The notes under the pieces are model-generated. The model was not told the origin of the DNA, did no database searches, and saw only the letters and a list, made by a program, of their open reading frames with translations. From an uncultured Pelagibacteraceae bacterium (GTDB taxonomy: Bacteria; Pseudomonadota; Alphaproteobacteria; Pelagibacterales; Pelagibacteraceae), in NCBI GenBank assembly GCA_902554995.1, contig CACDQT010000006.1, forward strand, positions 1 to 35,814: a DNA stretch of 35,814 bases. Direction: 5' to 3'. The first letter of the stretch is position 1; each line of letters starts with the position of its first letter. A program made the position numbers and the translations under genes. Shown one piece after another: positions 1-9,014 of the stretch.

Positions 1-1166
1 ATATTCTTGCAGTAGCATCAAGCTTGATAGCTAATAATGAAAATAGAGTTGGAAAAACATTAAAAACAACTTTGCAAGAGGGTGAACTAGTTAAATTAAA
101 TTGTTACAAAAATGGAAAAGATGAAGCTATTGGTATTTCAGATGAAATTGAAAAAATAAAAAAAGAATATTCATTTAATAATATTACTATTCTTGTGAGA
201 GCAATATTTCAGACCAGGGAATTTGAAGAAAGATTTTTAAAAATTGGACTACCTTACAGAATTTTAGGAGGAATAAAATTTTATGAAAGAGCCGAAATAA
301 AAGATTGTGTTGCCTATTTAAGATTAGTTTATCAAGAAAAAGATGATCTGGCTTTTGAAAGAATTGTTAATAATCCAAAGCGATCAGTTGGTGAAAGTTC
401 CATAAAAAGCATTCATGAATTTGCAAAAAAACAAAAAGATTGTTTAGAGATTTCATCTCGAAAAATGATAGAGGAAAACTTGATCAAACCTAAAGCTAGA
501 ATTGGTTTATTGTCCTTTTTAGATTTAATTTCAAAATGGAGAAGTGATCTAATAATAAAAAAAATGGGTCATGTTAAATTGTTACAAACTATTCTTGATG
601 AGTCTGGATACTCAGCAATGCTTAAAAATAAAAAAGACCTAGAAAATGAGAATAGACTTGAAAATATAAAAGAATTATTAAGCGCTATGAAAGAATTTGA
701 TAATTTAGAAAGTTTTTTAGATCATGTTTCTCTTGCAACTTCAATTGATCAAGAATGGGAGGGTGAAAAAGTTAATATGATGACTATGCATGCCGCAAAA
801 GGTCTTGAGTTTGATGTAATTTTTTTACCTGGTTGGGAAGAAGGACTTTTTCCCCACCAAAAATCTATCGAAGAAAAGGGCCAGAGTGGTTTAGAAGAAG
901 AAAGAAGGTTGGCCTATGTCGGTTTAACTAGAGCTAAAAAAAAAGTAGTAGTATCTTTTTCGATGAACAGGTTTTACCAGGGTGATTGGATAGATAGTAT
1001 GGCGTCAAGATTTATTGACGAACTACCAGATAAATATCTAGAAAAAAATTCTTTTTTTGATGAAACCAAAGAAGAGATAGAAGAATTTGAATTTAATCAA
1101 GATATTGAAAATGAAAGCGGTATGAATAGTCCTGGATGGTTAAGATATCAAAAAAGAATTAAATGA
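1..1166 (+). CDS. uvrD: UvrD/PcrA-type superfamily 1 DNA helicase, 5' end cut off by the window
   Basis: This is the C-terminal part of a UvrD/PcrA-like 3'-5' DNA helicase, which unwinds DNA in nucleotide excision and mismatch repair. The reading frame is open from base 3 through the first in-frame TTG, and those first codons read ILAVASSLIANNENR, a conserved internal UvrD block. The gene therefore starts outside the window. Visible helicase motifs are the LVRA...GLPYRILGG block (motif IV region), VNMMTMHAAKGLEFDVIFLP followed by GWEEGLFPH (motif V), and EEERRLAYVGLTRAKK (motif VI with the arginine finger). The tail ends shortly after an acidic stretch and SPGWLRYQ. The stop overlaps the pepP start as ATGA, so the two genes are translationally coupled. 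Rep is an alternative; the GLFPH and TRAKK context fits UvrD/PcrA better. Confidence 0.93.
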   Translation, partial: ILAVASSLIANNENRVGKTLKTTLQEGELVKLNCYKNGKDEAIGISDEIEKIKKEYSFNNITILVRAIFQTREFEERFLKIGLPYRILGGIKFYERAEIKDCVAYLRLVYQEKDDLAFERIVNNPKRSVGESSIKSIHEFAKKQKDCLEISSRKMIEENLIKPKARIGLLSFLDLISKWRSDLIIKKMGHVKLLQTILDESGYSAMLKNKKDLENENRLENIKELLSAMKEFDNLESFLDHVSLATSIDQEWEGEKVNMMTMHAAKGLEFDVIFLPGWEEGLFPHQKSIEEKGQSGLEEERRLAYVGLTRAKKKVVVSFSMNRFYQGDWIDSMASRFIDELPDKYLEKNSFFDETKEEIEEFEFNQDIENESGMNSPGWLRYQKRIK

Positions 1167-2863
1167 TTAATAATCAAATAAACAAATTGATTAGTAAATT
1201 TAAGAAATACAATGTAGATGGATATATTATTCCTAAAAATGACGAATTTTTTTCAGAATACGCTGCAAATGATAGGCTTAAAACTATCTCAAACTTTTCT
1301 GGCTCTGCCGGTTATTCAATCATCCTTAAAAAGAAAAACTATTTATTTGTTGATGGGAGATACACTATACAAGCAAAAAGAGAGTCAGGTAAAAACTTCA
1401 AAATTATAGATTTACCTAAAATTATTAATTGTAATTTGTTCAAAAATTTATCAATAGGTTTTGACCCAAAGTTATTTACATCTATACAAATTAATAAATT
1501 TTTTTACAAGAATAATAAAGTAAAAAGCATAGATTCAAATTTAATTGATCAAATTCATAAACCTAAATTTCAATTAAACAAACCTTTTTTTTCTCTTAAT
1601 AACAAAATAGTTGGAGAAAACTATAAAACTAAAATAACAAAAATAAGAAAATACTTAAACAAAAATAAATCAGATTATTTATTTATCACAGCACCTGAAA
1701 ATGTTGCATGGCTTCTTAATATAAGAGGATATGACAATCCAAATAGTCCCATTCCTAATTGTCATTTAATCATAGATAATAAAAAAAGATTTTATTTAAT
1801 TACTAATAAAAAAAAGGTTTCAAAGTTAATAAAGGAAAAAAAATTGAAATCTAATCAAATAATTGAACCAAAGAATTTTAATAAATTTATTTTAAATCTT
1901 AAAGGTAAAAAAATCATAATAGATAGAAATACTTGCTCAATTTTTTTTGAAAATTTAATAAGAAAAAAATTCAAAATTTTAAAAAAAGAGGATCCAATTT
2001 ATTTACTCAAATCATTAAAAAACAAAACAGAAATCAAAAATATGTTAAAGAGTCATATTTTTGATGGTGTCGCATTAACAAAATTTATTCATTGGATCAA
2101 AAATATTAACAAAAAGAAAATTACTGAGTTTGAGGCACAAAATAAATTAGAAAATTTTAGAAAAAAAAATAAAGAGTATTTATATCCAAGTTTTAATACT
2201 ATTGCTGGTGCCGGAGAGAATGGCGCCATTGTTCATTATAGAGCAACAAAAAAAAACACAAAAAAAATTAATAAAAAAGATATTTTTTTATGTGACTCTG
2301 GTGGACAATATAAATATGGTACTACAGATGTAACTAGAACAATTTGTTTCTCAAAACCCAAAAAGAATATAAAAAATATTTTCACACGAGTATTAAAAGG
2401 TCATATTGCAGTTATAAAATCTGATTTAAATAAATATCCCTCTGGTAATCTGATAGATAATAGAGCAAGAAAATTTTTAAAAGAGATTAACTTAGATTAC
2501 CAACATGGAACCGGACATGGTGTAGGTTTTTTTTTAAATGTACATGAGGGACCCCAAGGCATCTCTAAGTTTAATAAGATAAAGTTACTTGAGGGAATGA
2601 TTTTAAGTAATGAACCAGGATATTATAAAAAAGATAAATTTGGCATTCGTATAGAAAATTTGATTTACGTTAAAAAAGATAAAAATAAATTGTACTTTGA
2701 AAATTTAACTTTAGCACCAATTGATAAAGATTTAATAAATTTTGATTTATTAACAGATGATGAAGAAAGCTACCTATGGAGATATAATCTAAATATTTAC
2801 ACAAAACTTAATAAATATTTAAATCCAAGTGAAAGAAGATGGTTAGCTACTTTTATTCACTAA
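1163..2863 (+). CDS. pepP: Xaa-Pro aminopeptidase (M24B family, long form)
   Basis: This cytosolic metallopeptidase removes the N-terminal residue from peptides whose second residue is proline. At 566 residues it matches the long, three-domain aminopeptidase P form: two creatinase-like N-terminal domains (about 5-300) and the pita-bread catalytic domain (about 300-520) with a short C-terminal extension. The dinuclear metal ligands are all visible: D378 (CDSGG), D389 (TTDVTRT), H452 (HGTGHGVG), E484 (SNEPGYY) and E498 (GIRIENL), so it should be active. The start is the ATG of an ATGA overlap with uvrD. Its last 21 bases overlap the 3' end of ligA, which is convergent. Confidence 0.93.
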   Translation: MINNQINKLISKFKKYNVDGYIIPKNDEFFSEYAANDRLKTISNFSGSAGYSIILKKKNYLFVDGRYTIQAKRESGKNFKIIDLPKIINCNLFKNLSIGFDPKLFTSIQINKFFYKNNKVKSIDSNLIDQIHKPKFQLNKPFFSLNNKIVGENYKTKITKIRKYLNKNKSDYLFITAPENVAWLLNIRGYDNPNSPIPNCHLIIDNKKRFYLITNKKKVSKLIKEKKLKSNQIIEPKNFNKFILNLKGKKIIIDRNTCSIFFENLIRKKFKILKKEDPIYLLKSLKNKTEIKNMLKSHIFDGVALTKFIHWIKNINKKKITEFEAQNKLENFRKKNKEYLYPSFNTIAGAGENGAIVHYRATKKNTKKINKKDIFLCDSGGQYKYGTTDVTRTICFSKPKKNIKNIFTRVLKGHIAVIKSDLNKYPSGNLIDNRARKFLKEINLDYQHGTGHGVGFFLNVHEGPQGISKFNKIKLLEGMILSNEPGYYKKDKFGIRIENLIYVKKDKNKLYFENLTLAPIDKDLINFDLLTDDEESYLWRYNLNIYTKLNKYLNPSERRWLATFIH

Positions 2864-4873
2864 TTTATATAATTCTGATTGATCTATAATTTTTATTTTT
2901 AGCTCTTTTGCAGCTTCAACTTTCCTTTTAGTGGGTTTCTCTCCAATTATAAGATAATTAAGTTTTTTTGAAACATTACTGATTATTGTTCCTGAATTTT
3001 TTTCTATTAAGGACTTGGCCTCTGCTCTACTCATGCCGGTTAATTTTCCGGTAAACATAAATATCTTATCTCTTAATAAACCATCAGTTTTAATTTCAAT
3101 TGTTTTTTTAATATTTAAAATTTTTTGAAGATCTTGAATTACCTTTAAATTAGTCTTGTTTAAAAAAAATCTTTTTAAAGAAGTTATTTGAGTTTCACCG
3201 ATCCCATCAATATTTAACAAATCATCAATTTCTTTTTCTTTAGAGAGATTTAAAAACTTTTCTGGACTTTTAAGTGTTTTCGCAATTAATTTAGCATTTT
3301 CAAAACCAATATGTCTTATCCCAAGAGCATATATAAATTTTTCAAAAGAAATATTTTTCTTTTCTTCAATTGCATATTTTAAATTAGCAACAGATTGTTG
3401 TCCCCAACCATCCATTGTTTTTATCTTTTCATAATTGAGCCCAAAAATATCTTGTGGTAATTTAATCATTTTAAGTTTCCAAAAATTTTCTACAATCTTT
3501 TTGCCAAAACCATCAATGTTAAAAGCTTCTTTTGACACAAAATGCTTAATTTTTTCTATAGTCATCTTATCGCAATCATACCCCTCACTTGAACATCTTC
3601 TTACTGCATCATTTTTTTTTGTAATTGAATTGTATTCTTTAATTGTTTTACCTCCACAAGAAGGACACTTAATAGGAAAAATATATCTTTTAGAATTTTT
3701 ATTTCTTTTTTTTAAATCTACCTCTATGATATGTGGAATAACATCTCCTGCTCTCTCAACAACAACTATATCGCCTATTCTAATATCTTTTCTTGTAATT
3801 TCATCCTCATTATGAAGTGATGCATTTGATACAACTACACCACCAATGTTGATTGGTTTTATTTTTGCAACAGGTGTTAGTGCTCCAGTCCTACCTACTT
3901 GAATTTCAATATTCAAAATTTTTGAAATACCTTTGTTGGCAGAAAACTTATGCGCAATTGCCCAACGAGGAGAATTTGCAACATTACCTAAGCGTTTTTG
4001 TAAATCAAAATTATTTACTTTATAAACAATACCATCAATATCAAAATCAATTTCATTTCTTTTTTTTTCAATCTCGTGGTAATTTTTCATTAAATTTTTA
4101 ATACCTTTTATAGTTTTATTAAATGGATTTGTTTTAAATCCCCACGCCTTTAATTGTTGTAAATAGTCCCCTTGATTTTTAGTTTCTAAATTATTTACAT
4201 ACCCAAATGTGTAAGCGATAAATTTTAAAGGAATTTTCTGAGTATCTTGAGGATTTTTTTGTCTTAATGATCCAGATGCAGCATTTCTTGGATTAGCAAA
4301 CTTGTCTTTTAAACTCTCAAAATCTTTATTTTGGATAAATACTTCACCCCGAATATCTATTTCGTCAGGGAAATTTTTAGCTGAAATATTTTTAGGAATG
4401 TCGTTAATCGTCAACAAATTCTGTGTTATATCCTCTCCTTCTTTTCCATCACCTCTAGAAAGTCCAGTCACAAATTTTCTTTTTTTATAAATTAATGAAG
4501 CGGAAATACCATCAATTTTAGGTTCTGCACTATACTCTAACTCGTTGGAACTTTTTTGATCTAGAAAATTATTGATTTTTTTTTCAAAATTTATTAAGTC
4601 TTCTTCGCTAAATGCATTTGAGAGAGAAAGCATGGGGACTTTGTGTAAAACTTTTTTAAAAGTTTTAGATGGTTTAAAACCTACTGTTTTAGAGGGTGAA
4701 TTTGCACTTTCTAAAAAACCATATTTTTTTTCTAAAGATAATATATCAGCTTTAATTTGATCATACTCATGATCATTAACTAAAGGTTTATTTAAGTCGT
4801 AATAAAATTTATTTAGCTTTAATAATTTTTTAATTTTTTCATTGTAATCTTTTTTAATTTTATTTCTATCCAT
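2843..4873 (-). CDS. ligA: NAD-dependent DNA ligase LigA
   Basis: LigA seals nicks between Okazaki fragments and in repair, using NAD+ as adenylate donor. The 676-residue protein has the full bacterial order: Ia domain (about 1-70), adenylation domain with catalytic Lys119 in KIDG and the downstream GRTGALTPVA block, OB fold, four-cysteine zinc finger (C403, C406, C427, C434), helix-hairpin-helix repeats (IDGFG..., LGIRHIG..., IDGIG...) and a C-terminal BRCT domain (about 600-676). It is the last gene of the dcw transcript, starting one base after the bamD stop. In many alphaproteobacteria recN lies between bamD and ligA; it is absent here. The 3' end overlaps pepP head-on by 21 bases. Confidence 0.97.
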   Translation of the reverse strand: MDRNKIKKDYNEKIKKLLKLNKFYYDLNKPLVNDHEYDQIKADILSLEKKYGFLESANSPSKTVGFKPSKTFKKVLHKVPMLSLSNAFSEEDLINFEKKINNFLDQKSSNELEYSAEPKIDGISASLIYKKRKFVTGLSRGDGKEGEDITQNLLTINDIPKNISAKNFPDEIDIRGEVFIQNKDFESLKDKFANPRNAASGSLRQKNPQDTQKIPLKFIAYTFGYVNNLETKNQGDYLQQLKAWGFKTNPFNKTIKGIKNLMKNYHEIEKKRNEIDFDIDGIVYKVNNFDLQKRLGNVANSPRWAIAHKFSANKGISKILNIEIQVGRTGALTPVAKIKPINIGGVVVSNASLHNEDEITRKDIRIGDIVVVERAGDVIPHIIEVDLKKRNKNSKRYIFPIKCPSCGGKTIKEYNSITKKNDAVRRCSSEGYDCDKMTIEKIKHFVSKEAFNIDGFGKKIVENFWKLKMIKLPQDIFGLNYEKIKTMDGWGQQSVANLKYAIEEKKNISFEKFIYALGIRHIGFENAKLIAKTLKSPEKFLNLSKEKEIDDLLNIDGIGETQITSLKRFFLNKTNLKVIQDLQKILNIKKTIEIKTDGLLRDKIFMFTGKLTGMSRAEAKSLIEKNSGTIISNVSKKLNYLIIGEKPTKRKVEAAKELKIKIIDQSELYKLVNKSS

Positions 4874-4874
4874 C

Positions 4875-5723
4875 TCATTCTAATAGAGTTTTAAATCTTT
4901 TTATTAAACCACCACTTTTTTTCTTATAAGTTTTAAATCTTTCTTTTTTTCTCTTTTCATAAGTTTTATCAAACAAACTATAAGAATTTTCATACCATTT
5001 TGAGGATTGATAATTATATCCTAATAATTGAGCATATTTTTCAGCTTCTTCAATTAAACCAATTGTATAATGTACTTCAACCAACCTATGTAAGGCTTCT
5101 TCTGCATAGATTGTGGTGTCATATTTATCTATTATTTCTCTAAATCTATTGATTGCAGGGATCCATTTTTTTCTATCAAAATAATATCTTCCCAAATACA
5201 TCTCTTTAGCTGCAAGAATATCATCAATTAAATCTATTTTAAATTCTGCATCAATTGCATATTCTGTATTAGGATAATTTTTTAAAATTATATTAAAATT
5301 TTCTTTAGCATTTACAATTGATTGCAAGTCTTTTTTTTCGTCAACAATTTGTTCATAATAACAAATTGCTAACAAGTAGTACACATATCCTAAATCTTTA
5401 TGATAGGGATATACTTTTATAAATCTTTTTAATTCAGCTATAGCATCACCATAATAATCTTGAGTGTAATATGAATATGCAGCCATTAATGCTGATTGAG
5501 GTGCAGATTTTGCTTGCGGAAATAAGATCTCTGCCTCATTAAACTTTTTTGCTGCATACAATACGTCACCATCGTTTAAAGCTTTTTTCCCCTCACTATA
5601 AGCCTCTTCAACTTGAAGTTCCAAATTTTTTTCTTTTATTATTGATTTTTTTGGTGGTTCTTTAGAACATGAATTTAACAAAATTAAGCTAATGAGAAAT
5701 AAAAAAATCTTAAATCTAAACAT
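4875..5723 (-). CDS. bamD: Outer-membrane protein assembly lipoprotein BamD
   Basis: BamD is the essential lipoprotein partner of BamA in the complex that inserts beta-barrel proteins into the outer membrane. The 282-residue product starts with a lipoprotein signal peptide with lipobox LNSC (lipidated Cys19). It continues with TPR-like helical pairs, seen as EAYSEGKKALNDGDVLYAAK, the AAYSYYTQDYYGDAIAELKR repeat and VYYLLAICYYEQ. Length and repeat layout match BamD/ComL. It sits between lpxC and ligA, the standard alphaproteobacterial position, and is separated from ligA by one base, so the two are coupled. Confidence 0.93.
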   Translation of the reverse strand: MFRFKIFLFLISLILLNSCSKEPPKKSIIKEKNLELQVEEAYSEGKKALNDGDVLYAAKKFNEAEILFPQAKSAPQSALMAAYSYYTQDYYGDAIAELKRFIKVYPYHKDLGYVYYLLAICYYEQIVDEKKDLQSIVNAKENFNIILKNYPNTEYAIDAEFKIDLIDDILAAKEMYLGRYYFDRKKWIPAINRFREIIDKYDTTIYAEEALHRLVEVHYTIGLIEEAEKYAQLLGYNYQSSKWYENSYSLFDKTYEKRKKERFKTYKKKSGGLIKRFKTLLE

Positions 5724-5770
5724 ATCTGTTTTATACAGACTTAACTAAGAATTTTAAAGATCAATATATG

Positions 5771-6691
5771 TTAAGCAATCGATCTTAATAAGGTTTTATT
5801 TAGAATTGTGTGAGGCAGATTTCTTTCTTGAATCTCGATTATTGAAAAGTTCTCTTTATTTTCAAACACTTTCTTTAACAGCTGGTTTGTTAAAAAATGA
5901 CCACCTTGAGAACAATTTACACTACCAATTATTCTATATCCACTTGTGTATAAGTCTCCAATACAATCTAATATTTTGTGATTTACAAATTCTTTTGGAT
6001 TTCTAAGCTTTTCAGAATTTAAGATTTTATTACCTTTAACAACGATTGCATTATCTAAACTCCCACCTTTTGCAAGTCCTTTTTCTTTGATTTTTTTTAC
6101 ATCATCGAATAAACAAAATGTTCTTGAGTTGAAAATATCTATCAAATCGTCTTCATACACGTTCACTTTATTTTCTTGATTTCCAATCAAACTATCTTCA
6201 AACTTCAATTTAAAATTAATATCCAAACTTAACTTAGATGGCTCTATGGAAATAAATTTCTTACCATGACGATATGTTATTTTTTTTTGTATTTTGATTA
6301 TCTTAATAGGCGCTTCACTTTTTTCTAATCCACAACTTTTTAAAATTTCTATAAATTCTTTGGCTGAACCATCTAAAATTGGTACTTCTTCATTGTTTAT
6401 TTCTACTAGTGCATTATCAATCCCCAATCCAAATAAAGCACCCATTAAATGTTCAATAGTTTGTACTTTTACTCCGTGCTCGTTAGATATAGTTGTATTT
6501 AATAACGTATTAGTGACGTTAGTAAAACTTGGGTAAACATAATTGTTTGATCGTAAATCTATTCTTTTAAAAACAATTCCTGTATTTGGTTGAGAGGGCT
6601 TTACTAATACTTTGGCTAATTTACCATTATGGAGTCCAACTCCACTAAAAGTTGCTGTTTTTTTTAAAGTTTTTTGACTTAACAATGACAT
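5771..6691 (-). CDS. lpxC: UDP-3-O-acyl-N-acetylglucosamine deacetylase LpxC
   Basis: LpxC catalyses the committed, zinc-dependent deacetylation in lipid A synthesis. The 306-residue length is typical. Zinc ligands are visible in EHLMGAL (first His) and in HKILDCIGDL (His and Asp four residues later); the catalytic His lies in GGHFLTNQLL. The NEEVPILDGSAKEF block is a further LpxC signature. It follows the truncated ftsA gene after a 64-base gap, one of the longest gaps in the operon, so a secondary promoter there is possible, though I found no convincing -35/-10 pair. Its presence shows the organism makes lipopolysaccharide. Confidence 0.97.
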   Translation of the reverse strand: MSLLSQKTLKKTATFSGVGLHNGKLAKVLVKPSQPNTGIVFKRIDLRSNNYVYPSFTNVTNTLLNTTISNEHGVKVQTIEHLMGALFGLGIDNALVEINNEEVPILDGSAKEFIEILKSCGLEKSEAPIKIIKIQKKITYRHGKKFISIEPSKLSLDINFKLKFEDSLIGNQENKVNVYEDDLIDIFNSRTFCLFDDVKKIKEKGLAKGGSLDNAIVVKGNKILNSEKLRNPKEFVNHKILDCIGDLYTSGYRIIGSVNCSQGGHFLTNQLLKKVFENKENFSIIEIQERNLPHTILNKTLLRSIA

Positions 6692-6755
6692 GGAAAAACT
6701 TTTAATATGTAAGGAAAAAAAACTGAAAACAACAAATATTACGATAAACTACTAA

Positions 6756-7460
6756 TTAATTAAAAAAATTAAAAAATCTCTCAAAAAAGCCTTGTTTTTT
6801 GTTAATTTTACTAATTAACAAAACCTCATTGCTATTAAGGCCTGAAATAATTCTACTGGCTGTTGCAAAAATAGTGCCATCTGTATTGTCTTTGAATTTT
6901 TCTACATAGCTAGCACTTAAAATTTGATTTAACGAGATGTGATATTTTTTTAATATCTTTTCTATGCTTTCAATTAAATTTTTTGAAAGACAGATAAATT
7001 CTGTATCTAAAGAAAAAATATTGCAATTAGTATTTTCTGGTAAAGTTGTGTAAAATTTATTATCAATCACATATTTTTCTATAAGAAAATGTACAATTTT
7101 TTGATTTTGTAAGCTCGATTGACATAAATTTTTTAAATCATTTAATGGGTGAATTAAAGTATCTGAATTTATAAGATTACCATTATTATCTTTTTTGATT
7201 GACAATTTTATTGAGAGAAATTCCTTACTATCCAAAATAACGTATATGTTTTTAATAAAACTATCCAATTTTTTTTCAATTTTTAATATGTTAGAATCTA
7301 AAAATTCATCCATTTTACTAAATTTTAATTCTGTAGAATTTTCTTCTATTGCTAATTTTTCAGAATAAATTTTCTCATTTGTTTTATTGTCAGTAACATA
7401 AATTATATATTGAGTATTATTTAGATAAAGATAAGTTTGAAAATCTGCTTCTCTAATCAT
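6756..7460 (-). CDS. ftsA: Truncated FtsA-like division protein (lacks the ATP-binding half)
   Basis: This 234-residue protein occupies the ftsA slot between ftsQ and lpxC; normal FtsA has about 400-440 residues. Seen: residues 50-90 (EKKLDSFIKNIYVILDSK, then FLSIKLSIKK) resemble the start of the FtsA 1C (SHS2) domain. Residues 122-189 (IVHFLIEKYVIDNKF, then LSKNLIESIEKILKKYHISL and ILSASYVEKF) resemble the 1C end and the return to subdomain 1A. GTIFATASRIISGL recalls the FtsA C-terminal FATAxGLL segment, and the protein ends in a Phe-rich amphipathic helix, GFFERFFNFFN, like the FtsA membrane anchor. Missing: the N-terminal DIGSS-type phosphate loop, the second DIGGGTT loop and all of subdomains 2A/2B. 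Inference: a membrane-bound remnant that can no longer bind ATP or polymerise as an actin. The start overlaps the ftsQ stop by 8 bases. The family call rests on position plus remembered motifs. Confidence 0.62.
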   Translation of the reverse strand: MIREADFQTYLYLNNTQYIIYVTDNKTNEKIYSEKLAIEENSTELKFSKMDEFLDSNILKIEKKLDSFIKNIYVILDSKEFLSIKLSIKKDNNGNLINSDTLIHPLNDLKNLCQSSLQNQKIVHFLIEKYVIDNKFYTTLPENTNCNIFSLDTEFICLSKNLIESIEKILKKYHISLNQILSASYVEKFKDNTDGTIFATASRIISGLNSNEVLLISKINKKQGFFERFFNFFN

Positions 7461-8121
7461 TTATAACAATTTGATTTTTTTGACGTATATCCAAAATTTT
7501 TATATTACTAAATTCTATATCATCAAGTAAATCGATTGATAAATTTAATGTCTCTTTTATTCCTGTGATTGGTAATTTAATTAAAACTCCTGAGATCATT
7601 TCAATGTCCCATCTACCCGAAGGAAAATAGTAAAAATTTTTTATGTTATTATATTCAAATTCAGTTTGAAGAATAATATTTTTTAATTCTAAGAATTTTT
7701 CTGTTTTAAAATTTCCAAAAATAAAAGGTAAATTTTGAGAATAATCTTTGGTATTAATAAATTTCCCATTAGATCCAACTAAATAATTTTTTCCATTTAT
7801 ATTGGTAGATGCTAAAATATTTGTTTTTTCAATTTTGATTTCAAGAGAAGACGGATATTTTTTAAATACTTCATATTCTTCAATTAAATTATTAGAGTTT
7901 AATATTTCTTTTATCTGGGATTTTTGAATAGATAATAGATTATTTAATTTTATTAAATTCGTAATTTTTAGAAATTCATTATTATTAAATTCTATTCCTT
8001 CTATATTAACTATATCAATTTTAGGAAGATCAAAATTTTTCAAATTTTTGTTATTGAAAGTGCCTAAAATGATTACTAAAGAAATATAAAAAATAATTTT
8101 CTTATTTATTTGTTGAAGCAT
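7453..8121 (-). CDS. ftsQ: Cell division protein FtsQ
   Basis: FtsQ is a bitopic inner-membrane divisome protein that binds FtsL/FtsB and FtsI/FtsW in the periplasm. The 222 residues show a very short cytoplasmic tail (about 8 residues), one transmembrane helix (about 9-22), a POTRA domain starting at IDIVNIEGIEF (about residues 35-105) and a beta domain with FPSGRWDIEMISGVLIKLP. This is shorter than most alphaproteobacterial FtsQ, mainly from loss of the cytoplasmic extension. Both ends overlap neighbours, ddl by 20 bases and the truncated ftsA by 8, implying coupled translation. The identity rests on the POTRA motif and the ddl-ftsQ-ftsA order. Confidence 0.86.
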   Translation of the reverse strand: MLQQINKKIIFYISLVIILGTFNNKNLKNFDLPKIDIVNIEGIEFNNNEFLKITNLIKLNNLLSIQKSQIKEILNSNNLIEEYEVFKKYPSSLEIKIEKTNILASTNINGKNYLVGSNGKFINTKDYSQNLPFIFGNFKTEKFLELKNIILQTEFEYNNIKNFYYFPSGRWDIEMISGVLIKLPITGIKETLNLSIDLLDDIEFSNIKILDIRQKNQIVIND

Positions 8122-9013
8122 CTTTTAAAATTAATTCAATAAGTTTAATAAAACTTATACCACGAAATGCAGCAATCTCAGGCACTAAAGAAAGTTTTGT
8201 CATTCCTGGCTGAGTATTAATTTCTAAAAGATAAAACTTACCCTTGTAATATTTAAAATCTGAACGGGTAACTCCTCGACAACCTATTAAACTATGTGCT
8301 TTAGAAGAAATTTTCATTATTTGTTCATATTTTTTTTTTGGTAAATCCACTGGTATAATATGTTTCGTTTTTGCTTTTGGATTATATTTTGCTTGATAAT
8401 CATAAAATTTTCTTTTTGGTTTTAATTCAATTGCACCAAGTTTTTTAGAGCCTATCAATGCAGCCTGTATCTCTCTACCAGGGATAAATTCTTCAATAAT
8501 TATTTTTTTATAACCTTCTAAAAACTTCAATTTTTTTTTAATATTTTTTTTTGTACATATAAACACATTTACACTTGAACCCTCATTGATTGGTTTTATC
8601 ACAACTGGAAATTTCAGTTTTTTTTCAATGTTTTGAAGAATATTTTTTTCATCTTCACCAAAAGAAAAGGTGAGGAACCTTGGAGTCAATATTTTATTTT
8701 TTATAAAAATCTTTTTAGATAACACTTTATCCATTGCTATCGATGATGAAATCACACCTGAATGAGTATAAGGAATTTTAAAACTCTCTAATACTGTTTG
8801 TATATAGCCATCCTCACCAAACTGACCGTGTAACGCGTTGAAAATTTTGTTTGGTTTAAATTTTTTAATAACATCAAATAACTGAAAATTTGGCTCTGTT
8901 ATTTTTACAAAATAATTATTTTTTTTTAGTTCCTTAGCTACTTGTCTTCCAGTATCAAGGCTGATTGCTCTTTCTTTTGAAATACCACCTGAAATTATTA
9001 ATATTTTTCTCAA
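8102..9013 (-). CDS. ddl: D-alanine--D-alanine ligase
   Basis: Ddl joins two D-alanines with ATP to give the dipeptide used by MurF. The 303-residue ATP-grasp enzyme shows ALHGQFGEDGYIQTVLE near the N-terminus, FPVVIKPINEGSS (ATP and substrate loop), IIEEFIPGREI, the RSDF block with YLLEINTQPGMT carrying Mg2+ and D-Ala ligands, and LVPEIAAFRGISF at the end. The start is an ATG one base after the murB stop, and the gene overlaps ftsQ by 20 bases. Confidence 0.96.
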   Translation of the reverse strand: MRKILIISGGISKERAISLDTGRQVAKELKKNNYFVKITEPNFQLFDVIKKFKPNKIFNALHGQFGEDGYIQTVLESFKIPYTHSGVISSSIAMDKVLSKKIFIKNKILTPRFLTFSFGEDEKNILQNIEKKLKFPVVIKPINEGSSVNVFICTKKNIKKKLKFLEGYKKIIIEEFIPGREIQAALIGSKKLGAIELKPKRKFYDYQAKYNPKAKTKHIIPVDLPKKKYEQIMKISSKAHSLIGCRGVTRSDFKYYKGKFYLLEINTQPGMTKLSLVPEIAAFRGISFIKLIELILKDASTNK

Positions 9014-9014
9014 T

